The translations under genes and the position numbers were made by a program. Below the pieces are notes generated by a model that made no database searches, had not been told where the DNA came from, and was given only the letters and a program-made list of their open reading frames with translations. From Liopterus haemorrhoidalis (Eukaryota; Arthropoda; Insecta; Coleoptera; Dytiscidae), in contig OZ020611.1 in NCBI GenBank assembly GCA_963971575.1, positions 246,226,654 through 246,290,653 of the forward strand: DNA of 64,000 nt, read 5' to 3'. Positions within the stretch are counted from its first letter, which is position 1. Every line of letters begins with the position of its first letter. Positions 1 through 13,200 of the stretch are shown here, in pieces.

Positions 1-3000
1 TCCCTTACGATTTTTCGATTTTTTGCCTTTTTTTAAGGGTTTTGTTTAATGATACATGCTTTTGTATAAGTTTGGTTATTAAGGCCCCAATTTCCTTCGA
101 CTAATATGGACTTGAGGAACTCAAAAATTTAAACTAGAGGTCCCTATCTTTTACCGTTATTGAGATATAATTTTTTGAAAAATTAAATTCTATTACAAAT
201 ATTTCAAAATTTTTCAAAATTTTTTTTTGTTTAAAATATGTTTTAAAATGTGCCTTTACCATATATCGGACCTTAAAACTTCAAAAATTCCAACCGCAGG
301 TCCCTATCTCTTTTAGTTTTTGAGATACATGTTCATATACTCTCTGTTAATTTTTTTGAAAAAAAAAAGTTTTCCTAATACAGTCCAAAATATGGCCGTT
401 AGGTAACCTTGGGGTGAGGATTAATAAAAAAATATTTAAAAAAATCAAGAGGCCTTAGTTTTTGAGTTATAGTCAATTTTAGGTACTATTTTCCGATATA
501 GTCAATTTTAGGTACTTTTTTTCCGATTTACTCAAAAACAGTTGGCCAAAATCCAAAATGAACCTTATTTTTGTGATCTACGGCCCAATGTGTATCAATT
601 TTGAGAAAAATCCGAAATATTTTTTTTTGTAAAAATTCGAGATTTCTTATCGAAGGGGTCCCCCTTACGATTTTTCGATTTTTTGCCATTTTTAAGGGTT
701 TTGTTTAATGATACATGCTTTTGTATAAGTTTGGTTATTAAGGCCCCAATTTCCTTCGACTAAAATGGACTTGAGGAACTCAAAAATTTAAACCAGAGGT
801 CCCTATCTTTTACCGTTATTGAGATATAATTTTTTGAAAAATTAAATTCTATTACAAAACTTTCAAAATTTTTCAAAATTTTTTTTTGTTTAAAATATGT
901 TTTAAAATGTGCCTTTACCATATATCGGACCTTAAAATTTCAAAAATTCCAACCGCAGGTCCCTATCTCTTTTAGTTTTTGAGATACATGTTCAAATACT
1001 CTCTGTTAATTTTTTTGAAAAAAAAAAGTTTTCCTAATACAGTCCAAAATATGGCCGATAGGTAATTTTGGGGTAAGGATTAATGAAAAAATATTTAAAA
1101 AAATCAAGAGGCCTTAGTTTTTGAGTTATAGTCAATTTTAGGTACTATTTTCCGATATAGTCAATTTTAGGTACTTTTTTTCCGATTTACTCAAAAACAG
1201 TTGGCCAAAATCCAAAATGAACCTTATTTTTGTGATCTACGGCCCAATGTGTATCAATTTTGAGAAAAATCCGAAATATTTTTTTTTGTAAAAATTCGAG
1301 ATTTCTTATCGAAGGGGTCCCCCTTACGATTTTTCGATTTTTTGCCATTTTTAAGGGTTTTGTTTAATGATACATGCTTTTGTATAAGTTTGGTTATTAA
1401 GGCCCCAATTTCCTTCGACTAAAATGGACTTGAGGAACTCAAAAATTTAAACCAGAGGTCCCTATCTTTTACCGTTATTGAGATATAATTTTTTGAAAAA
1501 TTAAATTCTATTACAAAAATTTCAAAATTTTTCAAAATTTTTTTTTGTTTAAAATATGTTTTAAAATGTGCCTTTACCATATATCGGACCTTAAAACTTC
1601 AAAAATTCCAACCGCAGGTCCCTATCTCTTTTAGTTTTTGAGATACATGTTCATATACTCTCTGTTAATTTTTTTGAAAAAAAAAAGTTTTCCTAATACA
1701 GTCCAAAATATGGCCGTTAGGTAACCTTGGGGTGAGGATTAATAAAAAAATATTTTAAAAAATCAAGAGGCCTTAGTTTTTGAGTTATAGTCAATTTTAG
1801 GTACTATTTTCCGATATAGTCAATTTTAGGTAATTTTTTTCCGATTTACTCAAAAACAGTTGGCCAAAATCCAAAATGAACCTTATTTTTGTGATCTACG
1901 GCCCAATGTGTATCAATTTTGAGAAAAATCCGAAATATTTTTTTTTGTAAAAATTCGAGATTTCTTATCGAAGGGGTCTCCCTTACGATTTTTCGATTTT
2001 TTGCCTTTTTTTAAGGGTTTTGTTTAATGATACATGCTTTTGTATAAGTTTGGTTATTAAGGCCCCAATTTCCTTCGACTAATATGGACTTGAGGAACTC
2101 AAAAATTTAAACTAGAGGTCCCTATCTTTTACCGTTATTGAGATATAATTTTTTGAAAAATTAAATTCTATTACAAAAATTTCAAAATTTTTCAAAATTT
2201 TTTTTTGTTTAAAATATGTTTTAAAATGTGCCTTTACCATATATCGGACCTTAAAACTTCAAAAATTCCAACCGCAGGTCCCTATCTCTTTTAGTTTTTG
2301 AGATACATGTTCATATACTCTCTGTTAATTTTTTTGAAAAAAAAAAGTTTTCCTAATACAGTCCAAAATATGGCCGTTAGGTAACCTTGGGGTGAGGATT
2401 AATAAAAAAATATTTAAAAAAATCAAGAGGCCTTAGTTTTTGAGTTATAGTCAATTTTAGGTACTATTTTCCGATATAGTCAATTTTAGGTACTTTTTTT
2501 CCGATTTACTCAAAAACAGTTGGCCAAAATCCAAAATGAACCTTATTTTTGTGATCTACGGCCCAATGTGTATCAATTTTGAGAAAAATCCGAAATATTT
2601 TTTTTTGTAAAAATTCGAGATTTCTTATCGAAGGGGTCCCCCTTACGATTTTTCGATTTTTTGCCATTTTTAAGGGTTTTGTTTAATGATACATGCTTTT
2701 GTATAAGTTTGGTTATTAAGGCCCCAATTTCCTTCGACTAAAATGGACTTGAGGAACTCAAAAATTTAAACCAGAGGTCCCTATCTTTTACCGTTATTGA
2801 GATATAATTTTTTGAAAAATTAAATTCTATTACAAAAATTTCAAAATTTTTCAAAATTTTTTTTTGTTTAAAATATGTTTTAAAATGTGCCTTTACCATA
2901 TATCGGACCTTAAAACTTCAAAAATTCCAACCGCAGGTCCCTATCTCTTTTAGTTTTTGAGATACATGTTCATATACTCTCTGTTAATTTTTTTGAAAAA

Positions 3001-6000
3001 AAAAAGTTTTCCTAATACAGTCCAAAATATGGCCGATAGGTAATTTTGGGGTGAGGATTAATGAAAAAATATTTAAAAAAATCAAGAGGCCTTAGTTTTT
3101 GAGTTATAGTCAATTTTAGGTACTATTTTCCGATATAGTCAATTTTAGGTACTTTTTTTCCGATTTACTCAAAAACAGTTGGCCAAAATCCAAAATGAAC
3201 CTTATTTTTGTGATCTACGGCCCAATGTGTATCAATTTTGAGAAAAATCCGAAATATTTTTTTTTGTAAAAATTCGAGATTTCTTATCGAAGGGGTCTCC
3301 CTTACGATTTTTCGATTTTTTGCCTTTTTTTAAGGGTTTTGTTTAATGATACATGCTTTTGTATAAGTTTGGTTATTAAGGCCCCAATTTCCTTCGACTA
3401 ATATGGACTTGAGGAACTCAAAAATTTAAACCAGAGGTCCATACCTTTTACCGTTATTGAGATATAATTTTTTGAAAAATTAAATTCTATTACGAAAATT
3501 TCAAAATTTTTCAAAATTTTTTTTTGTTTAAAATATGTTTTAAAATGTGCCTTTACCATATATCGGACCTTAAAACTTCAAAAATTCCAACCGCAGGTCC
3601 CTATCTCTTTTAGTTTTTGAGATACATGTTCATATACTCTCTGTTAATTTTTTTGAAAAAAAAAAGTTTTCCTAATACAGTCCAAAATATGGCCGCTAGG
3701 TAACCTTGGGGTGAGGATTAATAAAAAAATATTTAAAAAAATCAAGAGGCCTTAGTTTTTGAGTTATAGTCAATTTTAGGTACTATTTTCCGATATAGTC
3801 AATTTTAGGTACTTTTTTTCCGATTTACTCAAAAACAGTTGGCCAAAATCCAAAATGAACCTTATTTTTGTGATCTACGGCCCAATGTGTATCAATTTTG
3901 AGAAAAATCCGAAATATTTTTTTTTGTAAAAATTCGAGATTTCTTATCGAAGGGGTCCCCCTTACGATTTTTCGATTTTTGGCCATTTTTAAGGGTTTTG
4001 TTTAATGATACATGCTTTTGTATAAGTTTGGTTATTAAGGCCCCAATTTCCTTCGACTAAAATGGACTTGAGGAACTCAAAAATTTAAACCAGAGGTCCC
4101 TATCTTTTACCGTTATTGAGATATAATTTTTTGAAAAATTAAATTCTATTACAAAAATTTCAAAATTTTTCAAAATTTTTTTTTGTTTAAAATATGTTTT
4201 AAAATGTGCCTTTACCATATATCGGACCTTAAAACTTCAAAAATTCCAACCGCAGGTCCCTATCTCTTTTAGTTTTTGAGATACATGTTCATATACTCTC
4301 TGTTAATTTTTTTGAAAAAAAAAAGTTTTCCTAATACAGTCCAAAATATGGCCGTTAGGTAACCTTGGGGTGAGGATTAATGAAAAAATATTTAAAAAAA
4401 TCAAGAGGCCTTAGTTTTTGAGTTATAGTCAATTTTAGGTACTATTTTCCGATATAGTCAATTTTAGGTAATTTTTTTCCGATTTACTCAAAAACAGTTG
4501 GCCAAAATCCAAAATGAACCTTATTTTTGTGATCTACGGCCCAATGTGTATCAATTTTGAGAAAAATCCGAAATATTTTTTTTTGTAAAAATTCGAGATT
4601 TCTTATCGAAGGGGTCTCCCTTACGATTTTTCGATTTTTTGCCTTTTTTTAAGGGTTTTGTTTAAAGATACATGCTTTTGTATAAGTTTGGTTATTAAGG
4701 CCCCAATTTCCTTCGACTAATATGGACTTGAGGAACTCAAAAATTTAAACTAGAGGTCCCTATCTTTTACCGTTATTGAGATATAATTTTTTGAAAAATT
4801 AAATTCAATTACAAAAATTTCAAAATTTTTCAAAATTTTTTTTTGTTTAAAATATGTTTTAAAATGTGCCTTTACCATATATCGGACCTTAAAACTTCAA
4901 AAATTCCAACCGCAGGTCCCTATCTCTTTTAGTTTTTGAGATACATGTTCATATACTCTCTGTTAATTTTTTTGAAAAAAAAAAGTTTTCCTAATACAGT
5001 CCAAAATATGGCCGTTAGGTAACCTTGGGGTGAGGATTAATAAAAAAATATTTAAAAAAATCAAGAGGCCTTAGTTTTTGAGTTATAGTCAATTTTAGGT
5101 ACTATTTTCCGATATAGTCAATTTTAGGTACTTTTTTTCCGATTTACTCAAAAACAGTTGGCCAAAATCCAAAATGAACCTTATTTTTGTGATCTACGGC
5201 CCAATGTGTATCAATTTTGAGAAAAATCCGAAATATTTTTTTTTGTAAAAATTCGAGATTTCTTATCGAAGGGGTCCCCCTTACGATTTTTCGATTTTTT
5301 GCCATTTTTAAGGGTTTTGTTTAATGATACATGCTTTTGTATAAGTTTGGTTATTAAGGCCCCAATTTCCTTCGACTAAAATGGACTTGAGGAACTCAAA
5401 AATTTAAACCAGAGGTCCCTATCTTTTACCGTTATTGAGATATAATTTTTTGAAAAATTAAATTCTATTACAAAAATTTCAAAATTTTTCAAAATTTTTT
5501 TTTGTTTAAAATATGTTTTAAAATGTGCCTTTACCATATATCGGACCTTAAAACTTCAAAAATTCCAACCGCAGGTCCCTATCTCTTTTAGTTTTTGAGA
5601 TACATGTTCATATACTCTCTGTTAATTTTTTTGAAAAAAAAAAGTTTTCCTAATACAGTCCAAAATATGGCCGTTAGGTAAGTTTGGGGTGAGGATTAAT
5701 GAAAAAATATTTAAAAAAATCAAGAGGCCTTAGTTTTTGAGTTATAGTCAATTTTAGGTACTATTTTCCGATATAGTCAATTTTAGGTACTTTTTTTCCG
5801 ATTTACTCAAAAACAGTTGGCCAAAATCCAAAATGAACCTTATTTTTGTGATCTACGGCCCAATGTGTATCAATTTTGAGAAAAATCCGAAATATTTTTT
5901 TTTGTAAAAATTCGAGATTTCTTATCGAAGGGGTCCCCCTTACGATTTTTCGATTTTTTGCCATTTTTAAGGGTTTTGTTTAATGATACATGCTTTTGTA

Positions 6001-7253
6001 TAAGTTTGGTTATTAAGGCCCCAATTTCCTTCGACTAATATGGACTTGAGGAACTCAAAAATTTAAACCAGAGGTCCATATCTTTTACCGTTATTGAGAT
6101 ATAATTTTTTGAAAAATTAAATTCTATTACGAAAATTTCAAAATTTTTCAAAATTTTTTTTGTTTAAAATATGTTTTAAAATATGCCTTTACCATATATC
6201 GGACCTTAAAACTTCAAAAATTCCAACCGCAGGTCCCTATCTCTTTTAGTTTTTGAGATACATGTTCATATACTCTCTGTTAATTTTTTTGAAAAAAAAA
6301 AGTTTTCCTAATACAGTCCAAAATATGGCCGTTAGGTAACCTTGGGGTGAGGATTAATAAAAAAATATTTTAAAAAATCAAGAGGCCTTAGTTTTTGAGT
6401 TATAGTCAATTTTAGGTACTATTTTCCGATATAGTCAATTTTAGGTAATTTTTTTCCGATTTACTCAAAAACAGTTGGCCAAAATCCAAAATGAACCTTA
6501 TTTTTGTGATCTACGGCCCAATGTGTATCAATTTTGAGAAAAATCCGAAATATTTTTTTTTGTAAAAATTCGAGATTTCTTATCGAAGGGGTCTCCCTTA
6601 CGATTTTTCGATTTTTTGCCTTTTTTTAAGGGTTTTGTTTAATGATACATGCTTTTGTATAAGTTTGGTTATTAAGGCCCCAATTTCCTTCGACTAATAT
6701 GGACTTGAGGAACTCAAAAATTTAAACTAGAGGTCCCTATCTTTTACCGTTATTGAGATATAATTTTTTGAAAAATTAAATTCTATTACAAAAATTTCAA
6801 AATTTTTCAAAATTTTTTTTTGTTTAAAATATGTTTTAAAATGTGCCTTTACCATATATCGGACCTTAAAACTTCAAAAATTCCAACCGCAGGTCCCTAT
6901 CTCTTTTAGTTTTTGAGATACATGTTCATATACTCTCTGTTAATTTTTTTGAAAAAAAAAAGTTTTCCTAATACAGTCCAAAATATGGCCGTTAGGTAAC
7001 CTTGGGGTGAGGATTAATAAAAAAATATTTAAAAAAATCAAGAGGCCTTAGTTTTTGAGTTATAGTCAATTTTAGGTACTATTTTCCGATATAGTCAATT
7101 TTAGGTACTTTTTTTCCGATTTACTCAAAAACAGTTGGCCAAAATCCAAAATGAACCTTATTTTTGTGATCTACGGCCCAATGTGTATCAATTTTGAGAA
7201 AAATCCGAAATATTTTTTTTTGTAAAAATTCGAGATTTCTTATCGAAGGGGTC

Positions 7254-10200
7254 CCCCTTACGATTTTTCGATTTTTTGCCATTTTTAAGGGTTTTGTTTA
7301 ATGATACATGCTTTTGTATAAGTTTGGTTATTAAGGCCCCAATTTCCTTCGACTAAAATGGACTTGAGGAACTCAAAAATTTAAACCAGAGGTCCCTATC
7401 TTTTACCGTTATTGAGATATAATTTTTTGAAAAATTAAATTCTATTACAAAAATTTCAAAATTTTTCAAAATTTTTTTTTGTTTAAAATATGTTTTAAAA
7501 TGTGCCTTTACCATATATCGGACCTTAAAACTTCAAAAATTCCAACCGCAGGTCCCTATCTCTTTTAGTTTTTGAGATACATGTTCATATACTCTCTGTT
7601 AATTTTTTTGAAAAAAAAAAGTTTTCCTAATACAGTCCAAAATATGGCCGTTAGGTAATTTTGGGGTGAGGATTAATGAAAAAATATTTAAAAAAATCAA
7701 GAGGCCTTAGTTTTTGAGTTATAGTCAATTTTAGGTACTATTTTCCGATATAGTCAATTTTAGGTACTTTTTTTCCGATTTACTCAAAAACAGTTGGCCA
7801 AAATCCAAAATGAACCTTATTTTTGTGATCTACGGCCCAATGTGTATCAATTTTGAGAAAAATCCGAAATATTTTTTTTTGTAAAAATTCGAGATTTCTT
7901 ATCGAAGGGGTCCCCCTTACGATTTTTCGATTTTTTGCCATTTTTAAGGGTTTTGTTTAATGATACATGCTTTTGTATAAGTTTGGTTATTAAGGCCCCA
8001 ATTTCCTTCGACTAATATAGACTTGAGGAACTCAAAAATTTAAACCAGAGGTCCATATCTTTTACCGTTATTGAGATATAATTTTTTGAAAAATTAAATT
8101 CTATTACGAAAATTTCAAAATTTTTCAAAATTTTTTTTGTTTAAAATATGTTTTAAAATGTGCCTTTACCATATATCGGACCTTAAAACTTCAAAAATTC
8201 CAACCGCAGGTCCCTATCTCTTTTAGTTTTTGAGATACATGTTCATATACTCTCTGTTAATTTTTTTGAAAAAAAAAAGTTTTCCTAATACAGTCCAAAA
8301 TATGGCCGTTAGGTAACCTTGGGGTGAGGATTAATAAAAAAATATTTTAAAAAATCAAGAGGCCTTAGTTTTTGAGTTATAGTCAATTTTAGGTACTATT
8401 TTCCGATATAGTCAATTTTAGGTACTTTTTTTCCGATTTACTCAAAAACAGTTGGCCAAAATCCAAAATGAACCTTATTTTTGTGATCTACGGCCCAATG
8501 TGTATCAATTTTGAGAAAAATCCGAAATATTTTTTTTTGTAAAAACTCGAGAGTTCTTATCGAAGGGGTCCCCCTTACGATTTTTCGATTTTTTGCCATT
8601 TTTAAGGGTTTTGTTTAATGATACATGCTTTTGTATAAGTTTGGTTATTAAGGCCCCAATTTCCTTCGACTAATATGGACTTGAGGAACTCAAAAATTTA
8701 AACCAGAGGTCCATACCTTTTACCGTTATTGAGATATAATTTTTTGAAAAATTAAATTCTATTACGAAAATTTCAAAATTTTTCAAAATTTTTTTTTGTT
8801 TAAAATATGTTTTAAAATATGCCTTTACCATATATCGGACCTTAAAACTTCAAAAATTCCAACCGCAGGTCCCTATCTCTTTTAGTTTTTGAGATACATG
8901 TTCATATACTCTCTGTTAATTTTTTTGAAAAAAAAAAGTTTTCCTAATACAGTCCAAAATATGGCCGTTAGGTAACCTTGGGGTGAGGATTAATAAAAAA
9001 ATATTTAAAAAAATCAAGAGGCCTTAGTTTTTGAGTTATAGTCAATTTTAGGTACTATTTTCCGATATAGTCAATTTTAGGTAATTTTTTTCCGATTTAC
9101 TCAAAAACAGTTGGCCAAAATCCAAAATGAACCTTATTTTTGTGATCTACGGCCCAATGTGTATCAATTTTGAGAAAAATCCGAAATATTTTTTTTTGTA
9201 AAAATTCGAGATTTCTTATCGAAGGGGTCTCCCTTACGATTTTTCGATTTTTTGCCTTTTTTTAAGGGTTTTGTTTAATGATACATGCTTTTGTATAAGT
9301 TTGGTTATTAAGGCCCCAATTTCCTTCGACTAATATGGACTTGAGGAACTCAAAAATTTAAACTAGAGGTCCCTATCTTTTACCGTTATTGAGATATAAT
9401 TTTTTGAAAAATTAAATTCTATTACAAAAATTTCAAAATTTTTCAAAATTTTTTTTTGTTTAAAATATGTTTTAAAATGTGCCTTTACCATATATCGGAC
9501 CTTAAAACTTCAAAAATTCCAACCGCAGGTCCCTATCTCTTTTAGTTTTTGAGATACATGTTCATATACTCTCTGTTAATTTTTTTGAAAAAAAAAAGTT
9601 TTCCTAATACAGTCCAAAATATGGCCGTTAGGTAACCTTGGGGTGAGGATTAATAAAAAAATATTTAAAAAAATCAAGAGGCCTTAGTTTTTGAGTCATA
9701 GTCAATTTTAGGTACTATTTTCCGATATAGTCAATTTTAGGTACTTTTTTTCCGATTTACTCAAAAACAGTTGGCCAAAATCCAAAATGAACCTTATTTT
9801 TGTGATCTACGGCCCAATGTGTATCAATTTTGAGAAAAATCCGAAATATTTTTTTTTGTAAAAATTCGAGATTTCTTATCGAAGGGGTCCCCCTTACGAT
9901 TTTTCGATTTTTTGCCATTTTTAAGGGTTTTGTTTAATGATACATGCTTTTGTATAAGTTTGGTTATTAAGGCCCCAATTTCCTTCGACTAAAATGGACT
10001 TGAGGAACTCAAAAATTTAAACCAGAGGTCCCTATCTTTTACCGTTATTGAGATATAATTTTTTGAAAAATTAAATTCTATTACAAAAATTTCAAAATTT
10101 TTCAAAATTTTTTTTTGTTTAAAATATGTTTTAAAATGTGCCTTTACCATATATCGGACCTTAAAACTTCAAAAATTCCAACCGCAGGTCCCTATCTCTT

Positions 10201-13200
10201 TTAGTTTTTGAGATACATGTTCATATACTCTCTGTTAATTTTTTTGAAAAAAAAAAGTTTTCCTAATACAGTCCAAAATATGGCCGATAGGTAATTTTGG
10301 GGTGAGGATTAATGAAAAAATATTTAAAAAAATCAAGAGGCCTTAGTTTTTGAGTTATAGTCAATTTTAGGTACTATTTTCCGATATAGTCAATTTTAGG
10401 TACTTTTTTTCCGATTTACTCAAAAACAGTTGGCCAAAATCCAAAATGAACCTTATTTTTGTGATCTACGGCCCAATGTGTATCAATTTTGAGAAAAATC
10501 CGAAATATTTTTTTTTGTAAAAATTCGAGATTTCTTATCGAAGGGGTCTCCCTTACGATTTTTCGATTTTTTGCCTTTTTTTAAGGGTTTTGTTTAATGA
10601 TACATGCTTTTGTATAAGTTTGGTTATTAAGGCCCCAATTTCCTTCGACTAATATGGACTTGAGGAACTCAAAAATTTAAACCAGAGGTCCATACCTTTT
10701 ACCGTTATTGAGATATAATTTTTTGAAAAATTAAATTCTATTACGAAAATTTCAAAATTTTTCAAAATTTTTTTTTGTTTAAAATATGTTTTAAAATGTG
10801 CCTTTACCATATATCGGACCTTAAAACTTCAAAAATTCCAACCGCAGGTCCCTATCTCTTTTAGTTTTTGAGATACATGTTCATATACTCTCTGTTAATT
10901 TTTTTGAAAAAAAAAAGTTTTCCTAATACAGTCCAAAATATGGCCGCTAGGTAACCTTGGGGTGAGGATTAATAAAAAAATATTTAAAAAAATCAAGAGG
11001 CCTTAGTTTTTGAGTTATAGTCAATTTTAGGTACTATTTTCCGATATAGTCAATTTTAGGTACTTTTTTTCCGATTTACTCAAAAACAGTTGGCCAAAAT
11101 CCAAAATGAACCTTATTTTTGTGATCTACGGCCCAATGTGTATCAATTTTGAGAAAAATCCGAAATATTTTTTTTTGTAAAAATTCGAGATTTCTTATCG
11201 AAGGGGTCCCCCTTACGATTTTTCGATTTTTTGCCATTTTTAAGGGTTTTGTTTAATGATACATGCTTTTGTATAAGTTTGGTTATTAAGGCCCCAATTT
11301 CCTTCGACTAAAATGGACTTGAGGAACTCAAAAATTTAAACCAGAGGTCCCTATCTTTTACCGTTATTGAGATATAATTTTTTGAAAAATTAAATTCTAT
11401 TACAAAAATTTCAAAATTTTTCAAAATTTTTTTTTGTTTAAAATATGTTTTAAAATGTGCCTTTACCATATATCGGACCTTAAAACTTCAAAAATTCCAA
11501 CCGCAGGTCCCTATCTCTTTTAGTTTTTGAGATACATGTTCATATACTCTCTGTTAATTTTTTTGAAAAAAAAAAGTTTTCCTAATACAGTCCAAAATAT
11601 GGCCGATAGGTAATTTTGGGGTGAGGATTAATGAAAAAATATTTAAAAAAATCAAGAGGCCTTAGTTTTTGAGTTATAGTCAATTTTAGGTACTATTTTC
11701 CGATATAGTCAATTTTAGGTACTTTTTTTCCGATTTACTCAAAAACAGTTGGCCAAAATCCAAAATGAACCTTATTTTTGTGATCTACGGCCCAATGTGT
11801 ATCAATTTTGAGAAAAATCCGAAATATTTTTTTTTGTAAAAATTCGAGATTTCTTATCGAAGGGGTCTCCCTTACGATTTTTCGATTTTTTGCCTTTTTT
11901 TAAGGGTTTTGTTTAATGATACATGCTTTTGTATAAGTTTGGTTATTAAGGCCCCAATTTCCTTCGACTAATATGGACTTGAGGAACTCAAAAATTTAAA
12001 CTAGAGGTCCCTATCTTTTACCGTTATTGAGATATAATTTTTTGAAAAATTAAATTCTATTACAAAAATTTCAAAATTTTTCAAAATTTTTTTTTGTTTA
12101 AAATATGTTTTAAAATGTGCCTTTACCATATATCGGACCTTAAAACTTCAAAAATTCCAACCGCAGGTCCCTATCTCTTTTAGTTTTTGAGATACATGTT
12201 CATATACTCTCTGTTAATTTTTTTGAAAAAAAAAAGTTTTCCTAATACAGTCCAAAATATGGCCGTTAGGTAACCTTGGGGTGAGGATTAATAAAAAAAT
12301 ATTTAAAAAAATCAAGAGGCCTTAGTTTTTGAGTTATAGTCAATTTTAGGTACTATTTTCCGATATAGTCAATTTTAGGTACTTTTTTTCCGATTTACTC
12401 AAAAACAGTTGGCCAAAATCCAAAATGAACCTTATTTTTGTGATCTACGGCCCAATGTGTATCAATTTTGAGAAAAATCCGAAATATTTTTTTTTGTAAA
12501 AATTCGAGATTTCTTATCGAAGGGGTCCCCCTTACGATTTTTCGATTTTTTGCCATTTTTAAGGGTTTTGTTTAATGATACATGCTTTTGTATAAGTTTG
12601 GTTATTAAGGCCCCAATTTCCTTCGACTAAAATGGACTTGAGGAACTCAAAAATTTAAACCAGAGGTCCCTATCTTTTACCGTTATTGAGATATAATTTT
12701 TTGAAAAATTAAATTCTATTACAAAAATTTCAAAATTTTTCAAAATTTTTTTTTGTTTAAAATATGTTTTAAAATGTGCCTTTACCATATATCGGACCTT
12801 AAAACTTCAAAAATTCCAACCGCAGGTCCCTATCTCTTTTAGTTTTTGAGATACATGTTCATATACTCTCTGTTAATTTTTTTGAAAAAAAAAAGTTTTC
12901 CTAATACAGTCCAAAATATGGCCGTTAGGTAATTTTGGGGTGAGGATTAATGAAAAAATATTTAAAAAAATCAAGAGGCCTTAGTTTTTGAGTTATAGTC
13001 AATTTTAGGTACTATTTTCCGATATAGTCAATTTTAGGTACTTTTTTTCCGATTTACTCAAAAACAGTTGGCCAAAATCCAAAATGAACCTTATTTTTGT
13101 GATCTACGGCCCAATGTGTATCAATTTTGAGAAAAATCCGAAATATTTTTTTTTGTAAAAATTCGAGATTTCTTATCGAAGGGGTCCCCCTTACGATTTT

